NCBI RefSeq assembly: GCF_029633865.1
Contig: NC_079222.1
Coordinates: forward strand, 34,269,434 to 34,333,433
Reading direction: 5' to 3'
Length of the DNA stretch: 64,000 nt
Origin: Lampris incognitus
Taxonomy: Eukaryota; Chordata; Actinopteri; Lampriformes; Lampridae
The first letter of the stretch is position 1, and each line of letters opens with the position of its first letter. The translations under genes were made by a program, and so were the position numbers. This document shows, in pieces, positions 12,478-21,858 of this stretch. The notes under the pieces were generated by a model. The model made no database searches, had not been told where the DNA came from, and worked only from the letters and a program-made list of their open reading frames with translations.

Positions 12478-12654
12478 TCAAAAGTTTCTGTGAGCGCAGT
12501 TGATGGCTACTGATTTATCCACATATCCTTCCATATATCTATATGCTAAACATGTCTAAATCTACATGAATAGTGTTATTTTCATTATTCTTTTTTGGCA
12601 CGGGATGTTTGAATTGAGTAGCAAAGATCATCGCCATCAAATAACATCTTGGGG

Positions 12655-12767
12655 ACACCCATCCAGCCATTATCCAAACCGCTTATCCTGTTTTCAGGGT
12701 TGCGGGGATGCTGGAGCCTATCCCAGCAGTCACTGGGCGGCAGGCGGGGAGACACCTTGGAGGACAT
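12655..12767 (-). mobile_element. Mermaid-type SINE tail fragment in the DAB2 3' UTR
   Basis: The inverse complement of the Mermaid tail is visible (AACCGCTTATCCTG, GATGCTGGAGCCTATCCCAG, GGCGGCAGGCGGGGAGACACC). It lies after the stop codon and before the poly(A) signal, so it is probably transcribed antisense within the DAB2 mRNA. Confidence 0.8.
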
Positions 12768-13186
12768 GCTACCACAAAATGCACAAGACAATCCAAATGA
12801 TCAACTTTTCTAACTCTGTCCCTGCACCCTCAAATCCTGCTCTGTAAAACCCTTACTTTAACGACACACTCCTACTATTGCTATAGCATTTTTTCTTCTT
12901 CTGTTCAATCAGATGTCTTACTATTTCAGAACACCACTGAATTCGATGTAAAATGAAATTCTATGCCACGATCTGCTGGAGGAATAAATATTGGATCAAG
13001 GCAGGATAGTGGACATGTCTTAAGATGTTAAGACTGATATTGTCTAATGAACAGAAAAAAATAAAACCGTACAGTTCTGGAGTTGCAATAGGGTTATAAT
13101 TTCTGGAAGGCTTTTATGATTGTTATATGCTTTGTGCTTGTAAAACCCTCTGATCTTTTTTTTTTCTTTTCCTGTTTTTGCCTTTG

Positions 13187-13192
13187 AATAAA
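13187..13192 (+). terminator. DAB2 polyadenylation signal AATAAA
   Basis: A canonical AATAAA lies 710 bases after the DAB2 stop codon, preceded by T-rich sequence and followed by ordinary A/T-rich DNA. The 3' UTR is therefore about 0.7 kb if this signal is used. Confidence 0.75.
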
Positions 13193-13214
13193 CAATTGCA
13201 ATTCAAAGTCCAAT

Positions 13215-13800
13215 TTTCAATTATGAATATGGTTTAGCTATTTTCTTTTTAGGTCTGGGTGATGCTTAATCATTCATTTTTCTAGGGCTAGCAAGAGGTT
13301 CTCATGTTAAATTGACAAACCTAAAAGTTTATAAACCTTTACGATTATTCTTATCACCTAAACTGAATTAATATTCAGGTCGCTTACCCCTTCATAAGAT
13401 TGCCTGGGCGTGTTGATATATGGAATGACTAAAGCAAAACAAAAAAAACACAATTTTGTTGAACAATATATAACTCCTATAATAAAACCCCATAATTTTT
13501 TTCACTTCATCATCATCCTCGTCATCCTCATCCTCATCCTCATCAGTTCCGTAACCTATGGAGGTCGTAGGAGCACAGCTGAGGCCTCAACAAGAGGTTG
13601 AGTCATCATCGGTCTTTCAGACTTGGGCCGTTTTCAAGGGCAACGTGACGCCGGGCGCCATCTTCCAAGGACCAGAGGCACTGTTTACGAATTAGCTAGC
13701 ACTTTAGCCATTGACTTAGCCATATATTAGCGCTACATTTGCCTTTAGCCTTACCCTTACCTCACTGAGATGTTTAAAGAACGTGATCAATTTGCTCACT
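13215..13800. other. Intergenic DNA downstream of DAB2
   Basis: A (TCATCC)-like tract lies at 13508-13550. A related GAGGATGAG/CTCATCCTC tract also lies close to a family C SINE near 63.7 kb, so it may belong to that repeat. No gene was recognised. Confidence 0.5.
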
Positions 13801-13804
13801 GCTG

Positions 13805-13972
13805 TGAGCGAACCCGTACCGCCCGCACCGCAGGAGGCATCGCTAACCGCTCGACTAAAGGGCCAGACCCGCCAGGCAGCGGCCAGCGTGTCTTCTTATG
13901 GATGCACGTTACACTACCCCCCCCTCCTTCGGGAAGCGCGTCCCCGCGCGTCTTCTTATCCATGCACGTTAC
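13805..13972 (-). mobile_element. SINE-like family C, minus-strand copy
   Basis: CGAACCCGTACCGCCC, CGCACCGCAGGAGGCATCG, CTAACCGCTCGACTAAAG and CCATGCACGTTACA match the copies at 56.5 and 63.5 kb. It is followed directly by a 53-bp-period tandem array. Confidence 0.7.
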
Positions 13973-14188
13973 AATAGCAACAACAATAACAGAAATTAAC
14001 CAACCAAAGTGCATTAGAACAATAACATAGCAACAGCGATAACAGCAATTAACCAACCAAAGCGCATTAGAACAATAACATAGCAACAGCAATAACAGAA
14101 ATTAACCAACCAAAGTGCATTAGAACAATAACATAGCAACAACAATAACAGAAATTAACCAACCAAAGTGCATTAGAACAATATCATA
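13972..14188. repeat. 53-bp tandem repeat, four units
   Basis: The segment AATTAACCAACCAAAG recurs at 53-base spacing (starts near 13994, 14047, 14100, 14153), with AGAACAATAACATAGCAAC linkers. A fifth partial unit lies at 14325-14370 beyond a family C SINE copy. Confidence 0.9.
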
Positions 14189-14215
14189 GTGTAAACTACT
14201 AATAAGATACGTTAG

Positions 14216-14325
14216 TCCCTAGCTAACGGGTCTGACCCTTTAGCCGAGCGGTTAGTGATGTCGCCTTGTGGTGCAGTCAACGCCATATCGAATCCCGCAC
14301 CGGGCAAGAAAATAACCGGTTACAA
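14216..14325 (+). mobile_element. SINE-like family C copy inside the 53-bp array
   Basis: CTAACGGGTCTGACCC, TTTAGCCGAGCGGTTAG and a B-box-like CGAATCCCGC are visible, and the copy is followed again by TTACAATAGCAACAGC. The array is therefore split by, or seeded from, this element. Confidence 0.6.
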
Positions 14326-14534
14326 TAGCAACAGCAATAACAGAAATTAACCAATCGAAGTGCATTAGAATGTTGCTAGGCGCTACTGGCGGGTAACATG
14401 ACGCACACACTCGAGAGGAACAACGACAGCAGCATCCGTCAAGCTCGGTACTGGCCTACTCTATTCTTTTAGCGAGCAACACCAGTTAAGTGGCGATATT
14501 TAGAAGGCGCAAAACCACCATCAGAAAGACAACC

Positions 14535-14906
14535 ATGCCCCGAAGAGGAGGAAGAAGCCACCATCACCACCAAACCGAAAAAAAGAAAGTTTAGTGAAAA
14601 GTGGAGGTATGACGATTAAGGAGGTGCGAGAGGCTGGCTGGAGGATAACGCACAGGCCGTGATAATGAGTTGCTCCTTCTGTCGCCAGTATGCCAAAAAC
14701 CGTAGCAATTCATTTGTCATCGGTAACAAGATAACAAAGGTAGAAACCATCAGGGAGCACGAGACCTCCAGATGTCACATCACCTGAATGAAGGCCTCTC
14801 GGGCTCAGTCGGAGCCCGTCCTCGCAACATCCTCCGTAAAGGCGCCAATAGCCATGTCCGGGCAGCCCAGCATGAAAATCTCTCCGACTTCCAATGGACG
14901 TGCGAG
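14535..14906 (+). pseudogene. Decayed N-terminal exon of a hAT-derived TTF-type zinc-finger protein (ZNF862-like)
   Basis: One frame reads KKRKFSEKWRYDD, then a TAA at 14617, then SCSFCRQYAKN..SFVIGNK..KVETIREHETSRCHIT, then a TGA at 14785. CX2C and HX5H spacing plus the KRKFSEKW opening match the hAT-derived zinc-finger proteins related to vertebrate ZNF862 and C17orf113, as I know the family. The ATG at 14535 is in another frame from this segment, implying a frameshift. A donor-like GTAAGT follows near 14907, so this is not a processed copy. Together with the piece at 15469-15648 it is a broken gene or transposon remnant. Confidence 0.55.
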
Positions 14907-15065
14907 TAAGTGAATTCAGTTGTCATCTCAAAATATCCTCATACAGCGTAAACAAAGTGCTGGCTGTAGCTAACGTTAGCCAGCTAGCAGTAGTATGTGA
15001 CACCTAGCTTGCACTAACGTTAGCTGTGTGCTAGCTTCAACACCATGAAACAGGTTAAAACTGAT

Positions 15066-15466
15066 CGGCGTGTCCGCGGTGGTGTAGCGGTCTAAGCATC
15101 GGCTTTGTGTCGATGCGGTTGCCCACTGGGGATCGGGGGTTCGCGCCCCGGTCTCGTCAGATCCGACTATGGCCGGACCCGATGAAGCAGCAATAATTTG
15201 CAACGCTGTCTTCGGGAGGGGGGCGGAGTCGGCTTGTGTTCGTCACATGAATGCGTCTCTGGGTGTGTCGGAAAAAGCAGTGGTTCGGCCTGGAGTCGCC
15301 TTGTCACGGAAGTGGCGAGGCGTCTCCTTCCAGACTGCCGGCCGGAGAGGTGCAGTTGGCGAACGCATGCAGTACGAGGGTGGACGTCCGAACTAAAATA
15401 GGGATCGACTGGCCACTAAATTGGGAGGAAAAAAAGGGGGAAATCAGAAATAAATTTAAGAAAAAA
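15066..15466 (+). mobile_element. tRNA-headed SINE, family D, inserted in the hAT-derived pseudogene
   Basis: The head GTGGTGTAGCGGTCTAAGCA and GGGTTCGCGCCCC resemble polymerase III A and B boxes. The tail, ATTGGGAGGAAAAAAAGGGGG, resembles that of family B, which suggests a shared LINE partner for retrotransposition. The body (GGAGTCGGCTTGTG, GGAGAGGTGCAGTTGGCG) differs from family B. It separates the two recognisable ends of the pseudogene. Confidence 0.7.
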
Positions 15467-15468
15467 TC

Positions 15469-15648
15469 GATTGGCGGTCCAACCTCAACTCAGACACACT
15501 CTGGGATCTACTGATGGTGCAGCTGTCATTTCCCGAGATCAGGGAGTATGACCCAACCAGTGATGTTGATCTGTGGCACCAAGACTCTGTCAGGAGCAGG
15601 AGGCCAGACTTCGTGGACGGTGCAAAGAGAGTGGCTGCTGTAGAGTGA
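15469..15648 (+). pseudogene. C-terminal piece of the hAT-derived zinc-finger protein
   Basis: An open stretch of 59 codons ends at TGA 15646-15648 and contains PEIREYDPTSDVDLWHQD and RSRRPDFVDG. The pattern of an acidic EYDP, then LW, then RRPDF and a short tail is typical of the C-terminal end of the ZNF862-like family. The central transposase-derived part is missing. The gap from the N-terminal exon is only about 560 bases and is mostly SINE, so a large internal deletion occurred. Confidence 0.5.
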
Positions 15649-15659
15649 GAAGTAGTCTG

Positions 15660-15980
15660 GGACTAGGGACGGGCATGTGGGAGCACTCGAGTAGTTACAA
15701 TAACACTGCAAATAAAACATGAAATCATACTTGTAACATTTTATCATTTAACCATTGACTGATTTTACATAAAAATATTTTTGCTTCAAATCTGCACATT
15801 TTTAAAAGCTCTTATTCAACACAATACCTTATTCTCTCATTGATATGTACTGAAAACGTTTGTATGGCACAAAAAAGGCTACTGATTATTGTGGCCGGTA
15901 AAAAATATGCTCAGCCGGTAGATTTTTTCATCCACCAGTCCCCATGGCCGGTAAGCCAAAAAGTTAATTTCGGACTCTGC
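15660..15980. other. No gene recognised
   Basis: AT-rich DNA with a repeated GGCCGGTA motif (three times between 15892 and 15955). It borders the gypsy-derived inverted repeat. Confidence 0.5.
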
Positions 15981-16760
15981 TTGAAGTGATTTCTGGTGTG
16001 GCAATGGACGGTGTAAGTGGTGCGGTGTCAGCGCGGACAGCCTCTGTATCAGGTGTTGCTGAAGCGGGAATTTGTGGCAGGTCGTCCTCAGATTTGTCCG
16101 GCGGGAGTTCATCAATTCGGATATGTAGTTGGTTCCTTGGAATGTTATTATGTAGCTGTTAGGCAGAGGGCTGGGCCCTCTACGCTTGCTAACCTGTCAA
16201 AACCACGTGCAGTCTGCACCCTGATGGTTTGACCTGGACTTAGGCGCCGGGCATTGCGGTCATGATATGCTTTCCCCCTCATCCTCTTTATTTTGTGATA
16301 GTGGCTTTCACATTAGTGTGGACGGCTGGCTGGAGCATGGCGTTGGCCACCGGTATGAATGTTCTGGTCCGCCTGGACAGACTGTGCTGAGAAAGAGAGG
16401 GGAGTCCATCACGGGGAATGTTGTGAGCATGGAGGAGAGCAGCTTGCATATCATGACCACAATGCCCGGTGCCTCCCAGCATTAAGTCCAGGTCAAAACG
16501 TCAGGGTGCAGACTGCACGTGGTTTTGGCAGGTTAGCAAGAGTAGAGGGCCCAGCCCCTTAGCCTAACAGCTATATAATAACATCCCAAGGAACCAACTA
16601 CGTCAGGAATCGGCGACACCTTCTCCGAGTTGATGAACCCCCACCGGCCATCTCTATGGACGACCTGCCACAAATCCCCGCTTCAGCAGCACCTGATACA
16701 GAAGCTGCACCACTCACACCATCCATTGCCTCACCAGAAATCGACTCAAGTGATTCAGGT
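15981..16760. repeat. Large inverted repeat of gypsy pol 3' sequence (arms about 290-315 bp)
   Basis: The left arm (15981-16270) is the imperfect reverse complement of the right arm (16446-16760), with about 175 bases between. Shared strings include CAGCCTCTGTATCAGGTG/CACCTGATACAGAAGCTG, TTTGTGGCAGGTCGTC and GTAGTTGGTTCCTTGG. Two copies of the same retrotransposon segment lie head to head. Confidence 0.85.
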
Positions 16761-16864
16761 GGTAGACAAGCTGTGGTGACTCGCTCAGGAGGAGTCAGCC
16801 ACCCCAACCAGCGTTATTGTCATGACGTAGGCTTTGTCATTCGCAAAGTTGTCATCGAAAATTA
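16446..16864 (+). pseudogene. Ty3/gypsy integrase C-terminal fragment
   Basis: A single frame with one internal stop (TAG near 16559) reads LSPGQNVRVQTARGFGRL, then PNSYIITSQGTNYVRNRRHL, then VVTRSGGVSHPNQRY. The order basic SH3-like GQNVRVQ, then RNRRHL, then TRSGR..PP.RY is the usual end of gypsy polyproteins in fish. Only this 3' end of pol is present. The TSRSG-like arginine is replaced by glycine (RSGG). Confidence 0.75.
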
Positions 16865-16897
16865 AGGGGTCGATGCGACGAAGCCCTTGAGCCATTA

Positions 16898-17190
16898 TCC
16901 CACTTCTGACACCATGTAACGTGCCTATAAACTCCACAGAACACCAATTAAGTTTTACACACTCGAACTGCTTTAATCACCCTTCCATGCTAAATTACAA
17001 CTGAGGTCGCTACTTCCATATGTCATAAGTACTCGCCTGTAATTTAAAGTAACCACACCATAACTCTACAGGTTTATATGCTATATTGAGAGGGAGAGAG
17101 TTATTCAAGCATGGTCTGATGCATCCTTTGGGCCCGGGAACCACGGCCCTGCCCGGAGCTGTGCCCGAGAATGAAACACCTAGGGGGCGT
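16898..17190 (-). mobile_element. Minus-oriented gypsy LTR end with primer-binding site
   Basis: On the minus strand an LTR end GTTACA (16915-16920) is followed at once by TGGTGTCAGAAGTGGGA (16898-16914). The same layout is seen at 22985-23006. TGGTGTCAGAAGTGG is a common primer-binding-site context in fish gypsy elements. The outer LTR limit near 17,190 is uncertain. Its orientation is opposite to the adjoining pol fragment, so the locus is rearranged. Confidence 0.5.
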
Positions 17191-17194
17191 TCTG

Positions 17195-17522
17195 ACAGGG
17201 CACGGAAGCTGGACAGGCTAAGCTAACTTCTAGCCCATGCAGACCGGCAATTCCGGCAGTCATCCTGGCTGGCGTTTGCTCTCTTGGACAGGGGATTTTT
17301 TATTTTTTATTTTTTTTTGATACATTGGACATATGTGTTTTTGTAGTTGGTTTTAGTTTTTGTAGTTTTTTTGTAGTTTGGATATGGGTTTTTGTACGTT
17401 TTGGATATGTGTTTTTGTCTTTGTGTTGCACTCCTGTGGACTGGGGGAGACGGTATTTCGTTTCCTTTCATACATGCAAATACATGAAATGAAATGACAA
17501 ATAAATGTTCCTGATTCCTGAA
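17195..17522 (+). repeat. TTCCTGA-tailed dispersed repeat, second copy
   Basis: Shares GGACAGGCTAAGCTAAC, CATGCAGACCGGCA, TGTGTTGCACTCCTGTGG and the ATTCCTGATTCCTGA tail with the DAB2 intron 3 repeat. Confidence 0.7.
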
Positions 17523-17559
17523 ATGTCCCAGACCTCTAAAACTGTTAATCTTAGTGCTC

Positions 17560-17795
17560 TGTGGTACACCCTGATCCATCTCATCTCTCATCTCATCTTC
17601 AGCCGCTTCTCCGGGGTCGGGCCGCTGTGGCAGCAAGCTAAGTAGGGTACTCCAGACGCCCTCCAGCTTCTCCTGGGGGATCCCAAGGCATTCCCAGGCC
17701 AGACTGGACATGTAGGCCCTCCAGCGAGTTCTGGGTCTACCCCGGGGTCTCCTCCCAGTTGGCCATGCCTGGTAAACCTCCATCCATTGTACCAT
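17560..17795 (-). pseudogene. LINE reverse-transcriptase C-terminal fragment
   Basis: The minus strand encodes YQAWPTGRRPRGRPRTRW, AWECLGIPQEKLEG and LLSLLPQRPDPGEAAEDE, the well-known C-terminus of a fish non-LTR retrotransposon. It is probably the same family as 21860-22205 and 59165-59385. It is a 5'-truncated copy. Confidence 0.75.
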
Positions 17796-17998
17796 ATTAT
17801 TACATTTTTGTCGATGGCAATTGGTCTTGAATGGGTCTTTTAAATCCTGTTAGCTCTGTCAGTATATGTTAAATGTAAGGTGACATATTGCAGCTGAACA
17901 GATTACTAGGTGTTTTTATATTTATTTTTTTGCTACAGCCATTGTGTGGCATCCACTTCTTCTCTGACAGCAGACCTCACCTAGCCTGTAAATAAGCA

Positions 17999-18575
17999 AC
18001 CCGGTCTCACCAATCTGCATATAAATAACACGATATTACACTTTGCGTGCGATGCATATGCCAAAATCCAATTTTGCGTGCAGATGATACGCCAGTCCTT
18101 TCCTTTCCCTTTTGTGGAGAGCTGATGCTTCCAAATACCACGCATCAGTTTGAACGGTCATGACGTCACCAGCGAGGCTCAGTTCACCAGAAGCGCGAGC
18201 ATCCACAATCAAGTTAGCGTTAGGGTCAGGGTCAGGGTCAGGGTCAAGGTCAAGGTTAATAAAATAACTAAAATACTACCGTTAATACCATGATTTAATT
18301 ACAAAAAAAGAAGAAGAAGATTGTTTCCCTTACTTACCTGCTTGTGGATGTCCGCGCATCAGGTGTACTGGGCGAACTGAGCCTCGTGGGCGAACTGAGC
18401 CTCGCTGGTGACGTCATGACCGTCCAAGGTGATGCGTGGTATTTGGACGCATCAGCTCTCCACAGAAGCTAATGGAAAGGATTGGCGTATCATCTGACAC
18501 AAAACTGGATGCATTGCACGCAATGTGAAAGCTCAACATCGTGTTATTTGTACGCAGATTGGTGAGGCCGGGCTC
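17999..18575. mobile_element. Mutator-like foldback element with about 190-bp TIRs and 9-bp duplication
   Basis: The left arm (about 17999-18190) and right arm (about 18385-18575) are inverse copies (TCACCAATCTGC.., AGATGATACGCCA, GAGAGCTGATGC, GGTCATGACGTCACC). Exact 9-bp flanks AAATAAGCA lie at 17990-17998 and 18576-18584. Long inverted repeats with a 9-bp duplication point to the MuDR/MULE superfamily. The centre holds (AGGGTC)n and A-rich sequence and has no transposase. Confidence 0.8.
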
Positions 18576-18703
18576 AAATAAGCAGGCAAAACAGCTACAC
18601 ATGCACCCAGATAAGGTTTTCACCCCTAATGTCGGTGAGTGATCGATAGAAGATGGACAGTGGTGAAGGGAAGAGTTGGGTGGGATACTCACAGAAATAT
18701 TGT

Positions 18704-19021
18704 GGGCCTCATTCATCAATCGTTCGTTCGTACGTACAAATTTGTTCTTACAAATCCATGGAATTTGTTTAGCTCTCAAGATTGTCTGACAGGTAGAAGC
18801 AAAGCCTGATGGTTATTTGTAATTCCTTCCCCCGACATCTATTGTCTACCTCTTGCAACGATCAATCACCCAGGCTTGCACATCAGTGTTAGCCAGTCGG
18901 TGTCTAAATTCAGGGGTTACCCAGGTTCTACACTGGCCTCTGACACAGACTTCAGGGCTAAACAATCCCATGGGTGTGTAAGAACAAATTTGTATAGACG
19001 GACGATTGATGAATGAGGCCC
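18704..19021. mobile_element. 318-bp MITE with GGGCCTCATTCATCAATC ends
   Basis: Terminal inverted repeats of about 45 bp begin GGGCCTCATTCATCAATCGT and close GATTGATGAATGAGGCCC. Flanks AATATTGT (18696-18703) and AATATTGC (19022-19029) form an 8-bp duplication with one mismatch. It has no coding capacity. Confidence 0.75.
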
Positions 19022-19029
19022 AATATTGC

Positions 19030-19555
19030 TAAATTAGGCAGGCAGTGCTAGCAATTTTTGATCAATGGCAACCTCAAAGCCCATAGGAGTCCACCCCAAC
19101 ACTTAAATACATTATGACAACCAATATTCCAACTCACTGGAGAGATACATCTAGAAGATACAAAAAACCCCCCAAAACATTGCCTCTCAATACATCAAGC
19201 ACTTTAACGTGACTGGTAATACATCAAAGCAGAGTTATTTTTTTTTAAATAACGTAATTTTTATTTTTTGCTTTTGATAATGCACACGTTTCCCTGCCGA
19301 GAAAGAGAAGGCACCAATGCAGTGTGAATCGTATTTATATCCATTTCTTATTTTATAGTAAAATAGGACGGAGCATTTGGCTAACGAGACCAAAAAGTAT
19401 TGGCCATGTTTCTACAGGCAGAAACCCCGACTGGACCCAGTACTATGTCGCTCTAGACATCTCCAGGGAAGGACCAAATGTGTTACACAGTGTTGAGTCA
19501 TCGTAGTAATGGGGCGTTAAGGAAACTTTTGGTTCTTTATAGTAGTGTCGGAGGA
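19030..19555. other. No gene recognised
   Basis: A short open stretch at 19324-19506 has no recognisable motif, and no repeat boundary was identified. Confidence 0.4.
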
Positions 19556-19559
19556 AAGA

Positions 19560-19905
19560 AGGCTGCCGAAGGCCAGGAAAGGGGCTGTAATAATTCCTAT
19601 AAGGAAGCCTGGGAAGGGTCCATCTAAGCCCCCTATTTAGGGGCCAATACCCCTTACATCGACTGTTTTACAAGATCATGGAGAGAATGGTTGCTTAGCA
19701 GTTGGCATTTTATAGACCACAGAGGAATATTAACGCATTACCAAAGTGGGTTTAGGAAAGGAAGAGGAACTCTGGATCCTATTGTAGGTTTAGCAAATGA
19801 GATTAGAAAAGCACAGGTTAATACAGAGTCATAGTGGTATTTCTTGGTGTTCAGAAAGTCTATGATATGATGTGGAAAGATGGACTCACGATAAAGTTAA
19901 AGTTG
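19560..19905 (+). pseudogene. LINE reverse-transcriptase fragment (GFRKGRGTLDPIVGLANEI)
   Basis: Frames encode AEGQERGCNNSYKEAWEG.., then HYQSGFRKGRGTLDPIVG and ANEIRKAQVN, then a degenerate DVEKAYDMMWK-like piece. These are RT fingers and palm motifs of a non-LTR retrotransposon. Stops and frame changes show it is dead. Confidence 0.7.
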
Positions 19906-19929
19906 ATGGGTCCGGGCATTAACGGTAGC

Positions 19930-20450
19930 TGACAAACTGCCTTGACATAAATCTGACCAGAGTTGTTCATCATGTTCAGATCTGATTCCCATCTCGCTCT
20001 AGATTTGTGCAGACCTGGCTTTGGGCACTCATTCAGCAATGAGGAGTACATTTTAGAAATACATGTTTCCCTCATGAAGCAGTTTCTCCACATCAGTAAG
20101 TACAGGTAGTCATTCCCAGGGCCCAGGTTGGTTAAGAAAAAAAAATCTTAACTAAAGATAGCAGAAGAATGTCTTGTTGGACAAGTCATACTTATTCTTC
20201 AGTTGTACAAAGGACACGAGAAGTCAAATTTTGTAGTAGTTTTCCAAATGCTCGATCCCTTTGTGATGCCAAGTCTCCAGAATCTTGGGTATGAGTTCAT
20301 TTTGTCTCAGAGGTGTTTTTGGTGACAGTCCAATTTTCAGTCCAAGACTTCCATGAGTCTCACAGCATATTTTAATCAAATGCTTTAAAATAGGATTGAC
20401 ACACACCATCCACTTTTAATCTGTCTTTGAGGGTGATGACCGACATGGTT
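19930..20450 (-). pseudogene. L1-like ORF2 C-terminal fragment
   Basis: Minus-strand frames read LPPKTPLRQNELIPK-like and ETWHHKGIEHLENYY, then SKMYSSLLNECPKPGLHKSR and ARWESDLN. This resembles the post-RT part of fish L1/Tx1-type ORF2 proteins. Frames are broken. Confidence 0.5.
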
Positions 20451-20459
20451 TACGGCTTG

Positions 20460-21230
20460 AGTTTTCATTCCCCAACCCTCCTTATACACTATATCCCCAG
20501 CCTCAGTGCATCACATGCAGGGTAGCAAGGTGCTGCTTTGGTCTCGGGCCCTATTCAGGTTTACCGCCTTGCTGGCCAGTTCACTGGATCAGCGCAAATG
20601 TGTTTTCAAACTATGACACAGCTAAACAGCTAAACTGCTTGACGAATCAAAGCTGTGTTTCTTATGCAGTAAAAATGTATTTATGGTATTGATGCTGATC
20701 TTGAAACTTCTGTAAAATGTCTCTGTACGCACCTACTACACAGTTTGCTGATTACAAATGTTCTTAAACAATTCTGTTGCCCTTTGTCAAGTTAAATTTC
20801 AGATCACAAATACGGAGAATACTAAGTCTATCTCGTCCAACAATCCTTGGACAAACCTCAGAACCTCCACCTCAAGTGGTGTCCTGTCTGGTGATAACCT
20901 CATCAGAAAATAAACAGTGTCCTAGCACCGCCCACCTCCAGGTCTTCTTGGAACCCATACTTCCACTCTATATGGGTTTTAAAGAGAGGACATGAAGGGT
21001 AAATGGTAATAAACATCACGAGGATCTTATGTGGCTCATAATTAAATTCCCATTTTCTTTGTGATCAAACTCATGTGGCCTCTATATTTCCACATCTGTT
21101 GATCCATTGCTCACTATACATTTCATATCAGTTAAATTATACTGCTGTGAACACTGACTTGGATTAATTTGCTCAGTTGCTGATAATCCAAAATGCCATG
21201 TTTAGTGTTGTAATAACTCTAAATGTTTTC
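20460..21230. other. No gene recognised
   Basis: A/T-rich intergenic DNA without recognisable coding or repeat structure. Confidence 0.4.
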
Positions 21231-21236
21231 TACCTC

Positions 21237-21287
21237 TAGATAGTATTTCCACCCATATGCAAATCATATGGGTGGAAATACTATCTA
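21237..21287. repeat. Perfect 23-bp inverted repeat with 5-base loop
   Basis: TAGATAGTATTTCCACCC..ATATG is followed by CAAAT and its exact reverse complement, ending GGTGGAAATACTATCTA. All 23 pairs match. No further pairing extends outward. Confidence 0.95.
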
Positions 21288-21457
21288 TGTGAACTGATGA
21301 GCAAATGCTGAGACAGCCATTCACACCATTTAAGAGTGGGTAGCGTGCTTTTCAACAAACAATGGAAACTGTCATTAGTAAGTGACCATATAGTGTCAAC
21401 TGTGTAGGGATGATATTGAAAACAGTGATATATTGTGGTAACAAATTAATGTAGCTC

Positions 21458-21858
21458 ATGTTGTACATTATGATTAGCGAGCAGCAGTATGGTTTCATGC
21501 CACGAGAGAGTATCTGTTTGTATCTGTACTGTACAGATGCGATGTTTGCTTTGAGAATGTTGATGGAGAAGTATGGAGAAGGTCAGAAGGAGTTACATTG
21601 TGTCTTTGTGGATTTAGAGAAAGCATACGACAGGGTTCCGAGAGAGGAGGTGTGGTATTGTATGAGGAGGTCAGGAGTTGCAGAGAAGTATGTAGGAGTG
21701 GTGCAGGATATGTATGAGGGAAGTGTGACAATGGTGAGGTGTGCGGTTGGAATGACAGATGGGTTCAAGGTGGAGGTGGGATTACATCAAGGATCGGCTC
21801 TGAGCCCTTTCTTGTTTGCAATGGTGATGGGCAGGTTGACGGACAAGATCGGTCTGCC
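21458..21858 (+). pseudogene. LINE reverse-transcriptase core fragment, family 1
   Basis: The frame reads SEQQYGFMPRESI, MLMEKYGEGQKELHCVFVDL, EKAYDRVPREEVWYCMRRSG and GLHQGSALSPFLFAMVM. This covers RT motifs with the catalytic-region aspartate in FVDLEKAYD and the QGSALSP block. It breaks off before the YxDD motif, where a different LINE sequence begins. Confidence 0.85.

Noticed and set aside
18213-18258. Telomere-like GTTAGGGTCAGGGTC repeat
   Set aside because: The unit is AGGGTC, not TTAGGG, and it lies inside a transposable element, so it does not mark a chromosome end or fusion.
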